Of a stretch of DNA of 64,000 bases, positions 1-9,159 are shown piece by piece. A program made the position numbers and the translations under genes. Below the pieces are notes generated by a model, which made no database searches, was not told the origin of the DNA, and was given only the letters and a program-made list of their open reading frames with translations. This DNA comes from Prevotellaceae bacterium UBA3627 (lineage in GTDB: Bacteria > Bacteroidota > Bacteroidia > Bacteroidales > Bacteroidaceae), in assembly GCA_002373375.1 (NCBI GenBank), contig DFLE01000047.1, forward strand, positions 10,678-74,677. The letters run 5' to 3'. Each line of letters opens with the position of its first letter. The stretch's first letter is position 1.

Positions 1-2
1 CT

Positions 3-857
3 ATGCAGAGATTGCGAGGCCTGCTGGACTATGGATGGAAAATATTTGTTACAAATATTATTATCAGTATATACGAGAATATTCGCGGACTTATCATTGG
101 TAAGATGTATAAACCGTCTGAGTTGGCGTATTTCGATAGAGGTAGGCAACTGCCAAATCTCGTGATGTCTAATATATGTGTGTCGCTGCAGGCCATTTTG
201 CTGCCGGCTTTCTCTGACATACAAGATGACAGGGCGCATGTAAAGAAACTGATGAGGCAGTCTGTCAAGATTGTTAATAGTATTATTCTTCCGATACTGG
301 TTCTATTGGCGGCTTCTGCAAAGCCGTTAGTCAGGCTTCTTCTTACGGATAAGTGGTTAGAGGCTGTGCCGTTTATTCAGATATTCTGTATAGCGTTCAT
401 GATGATGCCCATACAAAGTTCAAATATGAGCGCACTGAAAGCCTTGGGGTATAGCGGAATAATACTCAAGATGGAGATGATAAAGAAGGTTATAGAAACC
501 GTGATTCTGGTTGTTAGCTTCATTATCGGGATTTATGCCGTGGCATGGGGAATAGTCTTGTATAATCTCTTATGTATAGCTATAAACCTTTATCCTTGCA
601 AAAGTCTGCTGAACTATGGGATGAGGGAACAGTTATATGATATTATGCCATATATATTGATATCTGTTATTGCAGGTGGAGTGTCTTATGCTTTAATGCT
701 GCTTGAATGTGAGCCAGGCGTTACTCTTACGTTGCAGGTATTGGTAGGTGGGATAGTGTATGTGGTAATGAACGCATTGTTCAATACATGGAGCTATGGC
801 TATGTAAAGGATTTTATAGGACAGAATATAGGAAAATATAAACATAGAGTAATATGA
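3..857 (+). CDS. Polysaccharide flippase (Wzx-like), C-terminal part
   Basis: This is the C-terminal 284 residues of a multi-pass membrane protein; the gene begins before the window, so the Met at position 3 is probably internal. The visible part has several hydrophobic segments separated by short basic loops, and a central stretch around residues 25-60 (GLIIGKMYKPSELAYFDRGR) typical of the MATE-like flippases of the polysaccharide biosynthesis family. Such proteins move lipid-linked sugar units across the inner membrane. It overlaps wecB by 4 bp (ATGA), so it is co-transcribed with the downstream glycan genes. The family call is firm; the substrate is unknown. Confidence 0.8.
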   Translation: MQRLRGLLDYGWKIFVTNIIISIYENIRGLIIGKMYKPSELAYFDRGRQLPNLVMSNICVSLQAILLPAFSDIQDDRAHVKKLMRQSVKIVNSIILPILVLLAASAKPLVRLLLTDKWLEAVPFIQIFCIAFMMMPIQSSNMSALKALGYSGIILKMEMIKKVIETVILVVSFIIGIYAVAWGIVLYNLLCIAINLYPCKSLLNYGMREQLYDIMPYILISVIAGGVSYALMLLECEPGVTLTLQVLVGGIVYVVMNALFNTWSYGYVKDFIGQNIGKYKHRVI

Positions 858-2005
858 AAAGTATAATGTTGGTGTTTGGGACACGCCCCGAAGCAATTAA
901 GATGGCACCTTTGGTAAAGGAGTTGCAAAGACATGGTGAGTTTGAGACGAAAGTGTGTGTTACAGGGCAGCATCGCGAGATGTTGGATCAGGTATTGAGG
1001 ATATTTGATATAGAGCCTGATTTTGATCTTAACATCATGAAGCAGGGGCAGGACTTGTATGATGTCACAATGAGAGTGCTGTCGGGTATGCGAGACGTAT
1101 TCCAGCAATATACACCTGATATTGTATTGGTGCATGGAGATACCACGACATCAACGGCTGCGGCGTTGGCGGCTTTTTATCAGCACATACCCGTAGGTCA
1201 TGTGGAGGCGGGACTGCGTACGCATAACATAGATAGTCCGTGGCCTGAGGAAATGAACCGCCAGATAACTGGCCGCATAGCGGAGTATAACTTTAGTCCG
1301 ACAACGTTAAGCAAGTCAAATCTTGAGAAGGAGAATGTGCATGGACGGATATATGTTACAGGAAACACTGTCATTGACGCACTGCACATAGTAGTTGATA
1401 AGTTTAAGAATGACGCCTCTATGGCGGAGGAGCAGGGGAATACTCTGCGTGAGGCTGGTTATGATATAAGCAGACTTGATGACGGCAGGAAACTTGTGTT
1501 GATAACAGGACATCGTCGTGAGAATTTTGGTGAGGGATTCATAAATATAATGAAGGCAATAAAAGATCTTACAGAGAAATATCCAGACACAGATTTTGTA
1601 TATCCGATGCACCTTAATCCAAATGTACGCAAACCTATACATGAGATATTCGGTGAGGACCTGAGCAATCTGGGTAATATCTTCTTCATTGAACCCCTGC
1701 AGTATCTTGAGTTTGTGTATATAATGGAGCGTTCTACTATAATATTGACAGACAGCGGTGGAATACAAGAGGAGGCACCAGGACTGGGTAAGCCTGTTCT
1801 TGTAATGCGTGATACCACTGAGCGTCCGGAGGCATTGGATGCAGGTACTGTGCATTTGGTAGGAACAAACCGAGACCTTATAGTAAAAGAGGTTAGTACA
1901 CTTATAGATGATGAACAGGCTTATGAGGCGATGAGCAAGGCTGTCAATCCTTACGGTGATGGCAAGGCATGTAAGAGGATAGTAGAGATTTTAGGAGGTG
2001 AGTAA
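854..2005 (+). CDS. wecB: UDP-N-acetylglucosamine 2-epimerase (non-hydrolysing)
   Basis: The enzyme interconverts UDP-GlcNAc and UDP-ManNAc, supplying ManNAc-derived sugars for surface polysaccharide. The 383-residue length is normal for the family. Family motifs are all visible: FGTRPEAIKMAPL near the N-terminus, GHVEAGLRT around residue 117, ITGHRRENFG in the middle, and TDSGGIQEEAPGLGKPVLV with RDTTERPE in the UDP-binding C-terminal lobe. It overlaps the flippase gene by 4 bp and lies before five glycosyltransferases, which places it in the exopolysaccharide operon. A gap of about 110 bp to the next gene shows no promoter match. Confidence 0.95.
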   Translation: MKSIMLVFGTRPEAIKMAPLVKELQRHGEFETKVCVTGQHREMLDQVLRIFDIEPDFDLNIMKQGQDLYDVTMRVLSGMRDVFQQYTPDIVLVHGDTTTSTAAALAAFYQHIPVGHVEAGLRTHNIDSPWPEEMNRQITGRIAEYNFSPTTLSKSNLEKENVHGRIYVTGNTVIDALHIVVDKFKNDASMAEEQGNTLREAGYDISRLDDGRKLVLITGHRRENFGEGFINIMKAIKDLTEKYPDTDFVYPMHLNPNVRKPIHEIFGEDLSNLGNIFFIEPLQYLEFVYIMERSTIILTDSGGIQEEAPGLGKPVLVMRDTTERPEALDAGTVHLVGTNRDLIVKEVSTLIDDEQAYEAMSKAVNPYGDGKACKRIVEILGGE

Positions 2006-2113
2006 TACGAATAAAAACATGTCTATGTTACATTTTATATGTTATAGATATGGTATCTACCCTCATGTGTAATATGGAACAAGAGAGTCTTGTTCGCTGA
2101 TAAAGTAAATAAT

Positions 2114-3217
2114 ATGCGCGCGCACATAATATATTTTAATTTCCTAAAACCTGATGGCGAGGGGTTCTCGTTGGGGGGAATACAGACATACATCCTTAAC
2201 CTTATTCCTGTGTTGAAGGAGTGTGGCTATGAAGTCACAGTGTACCAACGTTCGCAGATAAGCTTTCATAAGGACTTTGACGGATATGATGTTTATGGAT
2301 TGAAAAATCTGAAAGAACCAGGAGTTGAGGTTGCAACGGCATTGCTGGATTTCACCTTGTCTCGTGTCAATGTGAAAGATGACTTGATATTATACGGCTG
2401 CGAGTCGTGTATAACACGTAAGGTGGACTGCAAAACGATAGCGATACAGCATGGCATATCATGGGATATACAGTCAGAGAAGTGCTCGGGTCTTCGCTAT
2501 ATGCGTAAGTTCTTGGGAAAATATTATACGACATGGAAAACTGTAAGGCGTGTAGAGAAAGCGGACCAACTTATTTGTGTTGACTATAACTTCGTAAATT
2601 GGTACAGGGCTGTCACGCCATATGTCAGAACAAATCTTGTGACCATCCCCAACTTTACAGCTATCCCCCAGGAAATGCCCCAAAAGGACTCTGATGTAAT
2701 AAACATCATATTTGCGCGTCGTTTCTTCCCACACCGTGGAACGCGGTTGTTTACTGATGTGGTGGAAAGGTTGCTTGACAAATGGCCGGTTGTTAGAATA
2801 ACCATAGCAGGAGACGGTCCCGATGCGTCTTATATGCATGGTAAACTTGACAAATTTAGTAATGTGAGTTTCATCTCATATGAGAGTAAAGACAGTATGA
2901 AAATACATGCAGACAAGCATATTGCTGTGGTTCCGACTCTCGGCTCAGAGGGAACGTCGTTGTCGTTGCTTGAAGCCATGGCATCGGGCTGTGCCGTAGT
3001 GTGTACTAATGTCGGGGGAATGACCAATATAGTGCTTGATGGCTATAACGGGCTTTGTATAGAGCCGTCGGAGCAACCGCTTTATGATGCCTTGGATAAA
3101 CTTGTCGCTGATACGGAATACAGAGCGATGATACAGCGGTATGCGTATGATACAGTAAGTAAGTCTTTCTCACGTGACAAATGGAGAAATAACTGGAAGC
3201 GAGTGTTGATGTCATGA
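2114..3217 (+). CDS. Glycosyltransferase, GT4 family
   Basis: This looks like a retaining GT-B glycosyltransferase of about 367 residues acting at the cytoplasmic face of the membrane in polysaccharide assembly. The N-terminal glycine-rich loop (GEGFSLGGIQTYI) is the acceptor-side signature. The C-terminal half carries IIFARRFFPHRGTRLF and the EX7E-type nucleotide-sugar motif in EGTSLSLLEAMASG followed by VVCTNVGG. I start it at the ATG at 2114 (MRAHIIYF); an in-frame TTG at 2090 would add eight residues without similarity to the family start. It overlaps the next gene by 4 bp. Donor and acceptor are unknown. Confidence 0.85.
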   Translation: MRAHIIYFNFLKPDGEGFSLGGIQTYILNLIPVLKECGYEVTVYQRSQISFHKDFDGYDVYGLKNLKEPGVEVATALLDFTLSRVNVKDDLILYGCESCITRKVDCKTIAIQHGISWDIQSEKCSGLRYMRKFLGKYYTTWKTVRRVEKADQLICVDYNFVNWYRAVTPYVRTNLVTIPNFTAIPQEMPQKDSDVINIIFARRFFPHRGTRLFTDVVERLLDKWPVVRITIAGDGPDASYMHGKLDKFSNVSFISYESKDSMKIHADKHIAVVPTLGSEGTSLSLLEAMASGCAVVCTNVGGMTNIVLDGYNGLCIEPSEQPLYDALDKLVADTEYRAMIQRYAYDTVSKSFSRDKWRNNWKRVLMS

Positions 3218-4113
3218 GTACAGTGTTTTCCATAATAATACCACATCATAACATCCCGGGGCTACTACGTCGATGTCTTGACTCAGTTCCGCGGCGTGAT
3301 GACACTGAGGTGCTTGTAGTTGATGACGGCAGTGATGCTGCCTGTCAGAGGGAACTGGAGCATGTGGCGGCAGACTATCCTTGGGTGCGTTTCATTATGT
3401 GTAAGGAATGTAAGGGTGGGGGAGTCGCAAGGAATGTTGGTATAGAGCAAGCCAAAGGACGGTATCTTGTTTTTGCAGACGCGGATGACTTTTTTAATGT
3501 GTGCATGAACGACGTTATGAATGATTATAGGAATAGTAGCTACGATACCATATATTTGAAAGCTAACTCCGTTGATTCTGTAACGTATGAGACCGCAGGC
3601 AGGGCAGATCATCTGAACAGGTATATAGAAGCCTTTCTCAGTGGTAAGGATCCTGAGGGAAAGGCACTGCGGTATTTGTTTGGTGAGCCATGGGCGCGCA
3701 TAGTAAGTTCGCGTCTTGTAAATGACAATCAAATACGGTTTGACGAGATAAAGGTGCACAACGATACCACATTCGCATATCTTACGGGATATTACTCAAA
3801 GAACATCCATATTGACACGAGGGAGGCATATTGTGTTACGGTGCGCTCCAAGTCGGTGTCACAGCAAGTAAGTCATGAACGCGCATATATAAGGATGAGA
3901 GTGTTTGGCAAGGCGGAGTCTTTTTTAGCGGAGAGAGGCATAGGAGTAAGACCAGTAGAGCATTATCATCAGCTTTTGTCATTGCTGGCGCATGGTGAGT
4001 TTAGGGTGTTTGTAAAATGTGTTAGAATATTACGAGGAGAGTCATGCGGGTATTACAGCATACTTACAGGTATGTGTCAGGCGTTAAAGGCTACCGTAAT
4101 AAATAAATTGTAG
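3214..4113 (+). CDS. Glycosyltransferase, GT2 family
   Basis: This is a GT-A fold inverting glycosyltransferase of 299 residues. The start SIIIPHHNIPGLLRRCLDSV with EVLVVDDGS is the GT2 nucleotide-binding signature, and FADADDFF around residue 90 carries the metal-binding DxD. The C-terminal third shows no membrane segment. ATGA overlap with the preceding GT4 gene and 19 bp to the next gene indicate a single transcript. It probably adds one sugar of the repeat unit; the specificity cannot be read from sequence. Confidence 0.85.
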   Translation: MSTVFSIIIPHHNIPGLLRRCLDSVPRRDDTEVLVVDDGSDAACQRELEHVAADYPWVRFIMCKECKGGGVARNVGIEQAKGRYLVFADADDFFNVCMNDVMNDYRNSSYDTIYLKANSVDSVTYETAGRADHLNRYIEAFLSGKDPEGKALRYLFGEPWARIVSSRLVNDNQIRFDEIKVHNDTTFAYLTGYYSKNIHIDTREAYCVTVRSKSVSQQVSHERAYIRMRVFGKAESFLAERGIGVRPVEHYHQLLSLLAHGEFRVFVKCVRILRGESCGYYSILTGMCQALKATVINKL

Positions 4114-4132
4114 TATAGAAGAAAGTTGAAAT

Positions 4133-5143
4133 ATGAAGAAACTACTCACTATATCAGTAGCAGCTTACAATGTGGAGAGGTATATAACTCAGACATTGGA
4201 GTCATTGTGTTGTAGTAATATAGACAAGATAGAAGTCCTTGTCGTTGATGACGGCGGCAGTGACAAAACTCTGGATATAGTAAATCAATACCATGACCGT
4301 TTCCCCGAGAGCATATTCCCTATACATAAAGAGAATGGAGGATGGGGGTCAACCGTGAATTATTCTATAGAGCACGCTTCAGGAAAATACTTCAAGCTTC
4401 TTGACGGTGACGATTACTTTAATGTGCGGAACCTTGATCTTCTGATAGAATTGCTTGAGAACACGGAGGCGGATACCATATATACACCTTACGTGCGTTT
4501 TGATGACCAGACAGGCAAGGTGTTTGAAACGTTTGATTTGTCCTCCGAATATGAGTCAGGCAAGCCCTTGTCAATAGCAAGCCTTGACACCCTGCCGGCA
4601 CTAGATATGCATTCAGTGATGTTCAGGACAGATATATTGCAGTCTAAAAAGGTGCGTATCACAGAGAGATGTTTCTACACGGACAATGAGTTCCGTACAA
4701 AAGGTCTTGCATACTCTGACACTATACTCATAACATCGCTTTCTCTTTATCACTACCGAATGGGACGCAGCGGACAAAGTGTGGATGTAGCCGGCTTGAG
4801 AAAACATTATGAGGATTGCATCAGCGCGGCAAATGCGGTGATAGAGTTCCACAAAACGTATGACGGCAAACTATCGGCTTGTGTTGATGCGTGTGTAAGG
4901 AATGGGATAACATTTGTGTATGACAGTTTAATCATACTTGGTATGAAAGACCGTTTGCAGGCTTTTGACCATTCGCTTAAGGCGTATGGCGAGGTATATT
5001 ATAATATGGTCTCAATGATGGTGAGATTATTGAGGAAGCAAGATTTCGGTCTGCTGCCAGTTGCCAGTATGTTGCTCAAAGCAAGATATAAATACGCGGC
5101 AAGAATAAAACGCCTCATTAGAGAATGTAAGGGAGAGAAATAG
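4133..5143 (+). CDS. Glycosyltransferase, GT2 family
   Basis: This is a 336-residue GT-A transferase. Visible motifs are LTISVAAYNVERYI at the start, EVLVVDDGGSDKTLDI near residue 37, GGWGSTVNYSIEHASGKYFK, and LLDGDDYFN as the DxD metal-binding site. The C-terminal region is longer than in its two GT2 neighbours and rich in basic residues, which fits peripheral membrane association. It lies in the same operon, 28 bp upstream of the next glycosyltransferase. The substrate is not predictable. Confidence 0.85.
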   Translation: MKKLLTISVAAYNVERYITQTLESLCCSNIDKIEVLVVDDGGSDKTLDIVNQYHDRFPESIFPIHKENGGWGSTVNYSIEHASGKYFKLLDGDDYFNVRNLDLLIELLENTEADTIYTPYVRFDDQTGKVFETFDLSSEYESGKPLSIASLDTLPALDMHSVMFRTDILQSKKVRITERCFYTDNEFRTKGLAYSDTILITSLSLYHYRMGRSGQSVDVAGLRKHYEDCISAANAVIEFHKTYDGKLSACVDACVRNGITFVYDSLIILGMKDRLQAFDHSLKAYGEVYYNMVSMMVRLLRKQDFGLLPVASMLLKARYKYAARIKRLIRECKGEK

Positions 5144-5171
5144 ATTTCGTAGAACAACAAATAACAGGAAC

Positions 5172-6275
5172 ATGAAGATTGGAATATTACTGCCGACAAA
5201 TGTCTATATGGCTCCTTATGTGCGGTTATATACTGACATATTAGACGAGGTGGGATGTGATTATGATGTGATATACTTTGATAAGCGTAACATGGAAGAG
5301 AAAGCCGCATACCGTTTCTCGGCTATGGTCAGTACGTCAGATGGCCAGTTGAAACGATTGTGGGGATACCTGAGGTTTTCTATTTTTCTGCGTAAGGTTA
5401 TTTGCAAGGAAAAATATGATAAATTGATTATATGTGGTCCACAGATAGCCCTCTTTATGTACGGTTTTCTTAAGAAACATTATGCAGGGCGGTTTATAAT
5501 GGATTATCGTGATTTGTCAATAGAGCAGCGCTTTATGTCTAGGTATAAGAAAATCCTTTCTATCAGCGCGTTTAACGTCATATCCTCACCTGGTTTCAAA
5601 AGATGTCTGCCAGCAGGAGACTACATCCTCAGCCATAATATAAGGGAGGAAATGCTGAGGGAGCACCTGTCTGAGCGCAGAGACGAGACTAGGGAGAACT
5701 TGACGCTACATAACGGTAAAATCTCTGTTTTAACTATAGGCGGCATAAGAGATTATGAGCAGAATGCCGCGGTAATGGTGGCCTTGGCTAACAAAGATGG
5801 GTTTGAGACATCATATATTGGTCGTGGTGAGGAAGGAGCAGATGTAAAACTGAAAGACTTGGCGCAGCGTGAAGGTATAAAGAATGTATATTTCTCAGGA
5901 TTCTATCAGAAAGAGGAAGAGCCTGATATTATCAGCAGTTGCACGTTCCTTAACATCTTCTATCCACGAAAGATTTCTCATGACACTGCTTTGTCAAACC
6001 GTTTCTATAGTTCGCTTATATTCAGAAAACCCATGATAACCACGGCTGATACCACACAAGGTGACTATGCTGTAAAGTATGGAGTGGGTGTGGCACTGAC
6101 AGACACCTCAAAACTTGATGTGAAGCTGAGGTCATTCATTGATGGTTTTGATGCTGATGCTTATGAGAAGAACCGTAATATGCTTCTAAGCGATATATAC
6201 AACGATTGTCTGTTGTTCAAAGATAAAGTTTGGAAATTCGCTTGTGGTAGCGACAAGAGCAATACTATGTCATGA
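5172..6275 (+). CDS. Glycosyltransferase, GT4-like
   Basis: This is a 367-residue protein with GT-B features but weaker motifs than the upstream GT4. An N-terminal MKIGILLPTNVYMAPYVR beta-alpha start is followed by a middle segment MDYRDLSIEQRFMSRYKK. In the C-terminal half, SVLTIGGIRDYEQN, TSYIGRGEEGAD and NVYFSGFYQKEEEPDIISSC resemble the donor-binding lobe of GT4 enzymes. It overlaps the following GT2 gene by 4 bp. I am confident it is a glycosyltransferase-fold protein from context and architecture, less so of the exact family. Confidence 0.7.
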   Translation: MKIGILLPTNVYMAPYVRLYTDILDEVGCDYDVIYFDKRNMEEKAAYRFSAMVSTSDGQLKRLWGYLRFSIFLRKVICKEKYDKLIICGPQIALFMYGFLKKHYAGRFIMDYRDLSIEQRFMSRYKKILSISAFNVISSPGFKRCLPAGDYILSHNIREEMLREHLSERRDETRENLTLHNGKISVLTIGGIRDYEQNAAVMVALANKDGFETSYIGRGEEGADVKLKDLAQREGIKNVYFSGFYQKEEEPDIISSCTFLNIFYPRKISHDTALSNRFYSSLIFRKPMITTADTTQGDYAVKYGVGVALTDTSKLDVKLRSFIDGFDADAYEKNRNMLLSDIYNDCLLFKDKVWKFACGSDKSNTMS

Positions 6276-7021
6276 AGATATCGCTTATAACCACTACATA
6301 CAACAGTGCTGGCACACTGCGTGACACGATGGAATCGGTGCTTGGACAAACTTATACGGATGTGGAGTATATAGTTGTTGACGGTGCGTCAAGTGACGGC
6401 ACTGTTGACATTATAAAGGAGTATGAGCCACGGTTTGGTGGTAGAATACGTTGGATAAGTGAAAAGGATAAGGGACTGTACGATGCTATGAACAAGGGCA
6501 TAAATATGGCTACGGGTGATATCGTTGGTATATTAAACAGTGATGACTTCTTTACCTCTAACACGGTTCTGCAGAGTGTGGCAGAGGCATTCTTTGATGA
6601 TATTGATGCAGTGTATGGAGACATTCACTTTGTGCGTCCCGGTAATTTAGACAAATGTGTCAGGTACTATAGTTCTCGTAATTTCCGTCCGTGGGCATTG
6701 CGCTTTGGCTATATGCCTGCTCATCCGTCTTTCTATGCTCGCAGGGAGTTGTTTGAGAAGTACGGAGTCTACTCTTTAAACTATAGGTTGGCAGCAGACT
6801 ATGAGATGATGGTGCGTCTCTTTCGTAAGGCAAAGATTCGTTACAAGTATTTGCCTGTAGATATGGTGACGATGCGCACCGGCGGAGTGTCGACAAAAAG
6901 TGTGAGAAACCGGTTGCAGCTTACCGTAGAGGATGCTAAAGCATGTCGGGAAAATGGGATGTATTCTAATTTCTTGATGTGTTCTTGTAAATATATTACA
7001 AAGTTCTTTGAGTTTATATAA
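6272..7021 (+). CDS. Glycosyltransferase, GT2 family (WcaA-type)
   Basis: This is a compact 249-residue GT2 enzyme. The N-terminus KISLITTTYNSAGTLRDTME, the segment EYIVVDGASSDGTVDII, SEKDKGLYDAMNKGI and the DxD region VGILNSDDFF are all classic for small GT2 transferases of exopolysaccharide loci. Later, AHPSFYARRELFEKYG and FRLAADYEM-like residues mark the acceptor-side helices. It is the last gene of the plus-strand glycan operon; a strong intrinsic terminator begins at 7022, directly after the stop codon. Confidence 0.9.
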   Translation: MKISLITTTYNSAGTLRDTMESVLGQTYTDVEYIVVDGASSDGTVDIIKEYEPRFGGRIRWISEKDKGLYDAMNKGINMATGDIVGILNSDDFFTSNTVLQSVAEAFFDDIDAVYGDIHFVRPGNLDKCVRYYSSRNFRPWALRFGYMPAHPSFYARRELFEKYGVYSLNYRLAADYEMMVRLFRKAKIRYKYLPVDMVTMRTGGVSTKSVRNRLQLTVEDAKACRENGMYSNFLMCSCKYITKFFEFI

Positions 7022-7068
7022 AACAAGAAGGGTATGTTTTCTGTAAAACATACCCTTCTTGTTTTTTA
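7022..7068. terminator. Bidirectional intrinsic terminator between convergent genes
   Basis: A perfect 19-bp inverted repeat (7022-7040 and 7045-7063) closes on a 4-base loop CTGT and is followed by a T-run on the plus strand; the A-run on the left arm gives a U-run on the minus strand. It sits between the convergent last glycosyltransferase gene and the WecA-like gene and can serve both. Confidence 0.95.
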
Positions 7069-8190
7069 TTTTATTTCATATTCCCTCTGATATTCCTGCA
7101 TCCCGTTTTCTTTCTTGTAGATGAAATAGTTTATCGTCAGGTGCATTGCTACGAACATGGTGATGTCAACGAATATCATGATTGTCTGGGAGATGTAGGC
7201 GGCCATCAGGTAGTTCACCACGATGAACAGCATTGACAGCGCGAGCAGTGTCAGCATGGTGAGGTGTGTGTTCAGCCCTGCTCGCATCAGTTTGTGGTGT
7301 ATGTGGTTCTTGTCGGGCAGGAACGGGTTGCGGCCGTCTCTTATGCGGCTCATCATCACCCTTATCACGTCAAGACACGGGATGATGATGGTGCTGACGG
7401 CTACGATGCCCACGTTGTGGAAATAAGGATTCCATACTGGTGTAAGCTGCCAATAGTGCAGTATAAGGAAAGACAGGGTGAAACCCAGTGTGAGGCTGCC
7501 GGTGTCACCCATGAAAGTCTTGTGCTTATGTGCATATACGTTGTAGTAGAAAAACGCTATCAGTACTCCCACGTATGTCAGTGACAGCAGAGCCCATATA
7601 GTGTCGCCCGTCGTAATGTTGAGCATAGCAATTACGGCGAGAGCCATGATAGATAGTCCTGACGCCAGTCCGTCAATGCCGTCTATGAGGTTCATGGCAT
7701 TGGTTACATATACGGAGAACAACACTGTGACGGGCATACCTATCCAGAAAGGTATCTCGTTGATGAAACACACATATTGCAGGTTGCTTATCCACAGTCC
7801 GCTTACGCAGAGTAGTGATGCGGCCAGTATCTGCACCAAGAACTTGATGCGGTAGCTCACTCCGTGCAGATCGTCATACAGGCCGATGATATACAGCATC
7901 ATTACACCGCCCAGATAGGCCACGAAAGTCTGCACCACGGCACCCTGCCACAGCCGTTGGGTATCCACGTCAAGCCTCAGCATCAGCACTATGACTACCG
8001 CGATGGCAATGATGACGATGGGCAGAAACACCACACCTCCCAGTCGCGGTATGGGTAGTTTGTGTACCTTTCGGCTGTCGGGTAAATCAAAGATGTGGAG
8101 CTCGTGTGAGAGCTCCACAATCTTTGGTATCAGTTTGATGCCTAATACTAAGGCTATCAAAAATGCTATTATAAGAAAATAATATACCAC
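7066..8190 (-). CDS. Undecaprenyl-phosphate sugar-1-phosphate transferase (WecA/MraY family)
   Basis: This is an integral membrane enzyme of 374 residues with about ten hydrophobic segments. It transfers a HexNAc-1-phosphate (typically GlcNAc-1-P) from the UDP-sugar to undecaprenyl phosphate, starting surface polysaccharide synthesis. Recognisable family motifs are HKLPIPRLGG near the start, YDDLHGVSYRIKFLVQI with the Asp pair, NAMNLIDGIDGLASG, and the cytoplasmic loop GRNPFLPDKNHIHHKLM with the HIHH signature. It follows the lipoprotein gene by 10 bp and converges on the glycosyltransferase operon, for which it could supply the lipid-linked primer. Confidence 0.9.
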   Translation of the reverse strand: MVYYFLIIAFLIALVLGIKLIPKIVELSHELHIFDLPDSRKVHKLPIPRLGGVVFLPIVIIAIAVVIVLMLRLDVDTQRLWQGAVVQTFVAYLGGVMMLYIIGLYDDLHGVSYRIKFLVQILAASLLCVSGLWISNLQYVCFINEIPFWIGMPVTVLFSVYVTNAMNLIDGIDGLASGLSIMALAVIAMLNITTGDTIWALLSLTYVGVLIAFFYYNVYAHKHKTFMGDTGSLTLGFTLSFLILHYWQLTPVWNPYFHNVGIVAVSTIIIPCLDVIRVMMSRIRDGRNPFLPDKNHIHHKLMRAGLNTHLTMLTLLALSMLFIVVNYLMAAYISQTIMIFVDITMFVAMHLTINYFIYKKENGMQEYQREYEIK

Positions 8191-8200
8191 CTTGCTGTGC

Positions 8201-9055
8201 TTATTTCACCATTACTACAAGATACTTGCTTGTTGACCAGAACTTCTCTGGGTTTGTAATGCGGAGCACATACTGTTTCTGTGCATCCTGCTGCAAGGTG
8301 TATGTACCAGCAGGGTGTGTGGTAAGAATCTTCGCAGACTTAGAGCAGAGCTTGATCTCCTTGTCCACGCGCATGTCAGCCTTGGTGAAATAGTTCTTGT
8401 TGAAGTTGTCCTTCTTCAGCACGTCGCCGCTCTGGTAGATGTTGTTAGCCTTCAACTCCTTCTTTGTTCCGAATACATAGTACACGGTGTGGAGCTCCTT
8501 GTCCTGGTTGCTGATGGTCTCGGCGTTCTTAGCAGCCTCCTCCTTCAGTTCAGTCACGTTAGTGTTCAGCTCAGCAACAGTCTGGTCAAGCTCAGCAATG
8601 TGAATGTTCTTCTGCTCCAGTTCGGTGCGCAGCTGCTGCAGCTCGTTGTTCTTGTCCTCCAGTTCCTTGGTGAGGCTCTCCACCATCTTCTTGAACTCGG
8701 CAGAGCGTGTGCTGCCCTCGCGTACCTGGCGCTGCAACTTTGCAATCAGCTCCTTGTTGTGCTTCATACGCTCCTGTATGTTCTTCATACTCTCGCGTAT
8801 CTGTGCAGGCTGACTGGCACCCTCGCCGGCCTTGGCAAGGCTGACCTTCTCCTCATCAGCTTCGATGAGGCGGAAGCCCTCCTGTATCTCGTTGAACGTA
8901 CCCATCATATCGTTCAACTCATTATCTTTCTGGTCAAGTACGCGTTGCAGAGAGTCAATGCGCTCGTCTGCCTGCTGTACGGTTCCGTTCTTGCCTGTCT
9001 GTGTGCAGCTGGCAGTGAGAACTGCGGCTACTGCGAATAGAATAATCTTTTTCAT
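8201..9055 (-). CDS. Coiled-coil lipoprotein of unknown function
   Basis: This is a 284-residue envelope lipoprotein. The signal peptide MKKIILFAVAAVLTASC ends in a clear lipobox (TASC), with Cys17 as the probable lipidation site. Residues about 28-175 are heptad-rich and charged (DERIDSLQRVLDQKDNELN; ELEDKNNELQQLRTELEQKN), predicting long coiled coils. The C-terminal 100 residues (HTVYYVFGTKKELKANNIY to the end) form a compact beta-rich domain. Such proteins are common in Bacteroidota without an assigned role. The gene lies 10 bp upstream of the WecA-like gene and has its own promoter at 9089-9118. Confidence 0.8.
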   Translation of the reverse strand: MKKIILFAVAAVLTASCTQTGKNGTVQQADERIDSLQRVLDQKDNELNDMMGTFNEIQEGFRLIEADEEKVSLAKAGEGASQPAQIRESMKNIQERMKHNKELIAKLQRQVREGSTRSAEFKKMVESLTKELEDKNNELQQLRTELEQKNIHIAELDQTVAELNTNVTELKEEAAKNAETISNQDKELHTVYYVFGTKKELKANNIYQSGDVLKKDNFNKNYFTKADMRVDKEIKLCSKSAKILTTHPAGTYTLQQDAQKQYVLRITNPEKFWSTSKYLVVMVK

Positions 9056-9088
9056 TTCTTTTTTGTTAGGATTAGTTTATTTGCCTTA

Positions 9089-9118
9089 CAAAATTAAGCA
9101 AAAAATGTGATATACCAA
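9089..9118 (-). promoter_or_regulatory. Bacteroidota-type promoter for the lipoprotein gene
   Basis: On the minus strand the -7 box reads TAATTTTG (9089-9096) and a -33 TTG lies at 9116-9118, 19 bp apart. The -33 element falls at the centre of the 42-bp palindrome that terminates the upstream folE transcript, so promoter and terminator overlap. Confidence 0.7.
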
Positions 9119-9140
9119 CGTTGGTATATCACATTTTTTG
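9099..9140 (-). terminator. Perfect 42-bp palindrome terminating the folE transcript
   Basis: Positions 9099-9119 are the exact reverse complement of 9120-9140, centred on AACGTT, with six A/T pairs at the ends. On the minus strand this gives a hairpin with a U-run just after folE. It has almost no loop, which is unusual for a terminator. Confidence 0.8.
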
Positions 9141-9159
9141 TTGAATATACAAATAAATG

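Noticed and set aside
8315..9040. Plus-strand open frame of 241 codons opposite the lipoprotein gene
   Set aside because: Leu/Val-rich product caused by the reverse complement of coiled-coil codons; the minus-strand gene has a lipobox, promoter and terminator.
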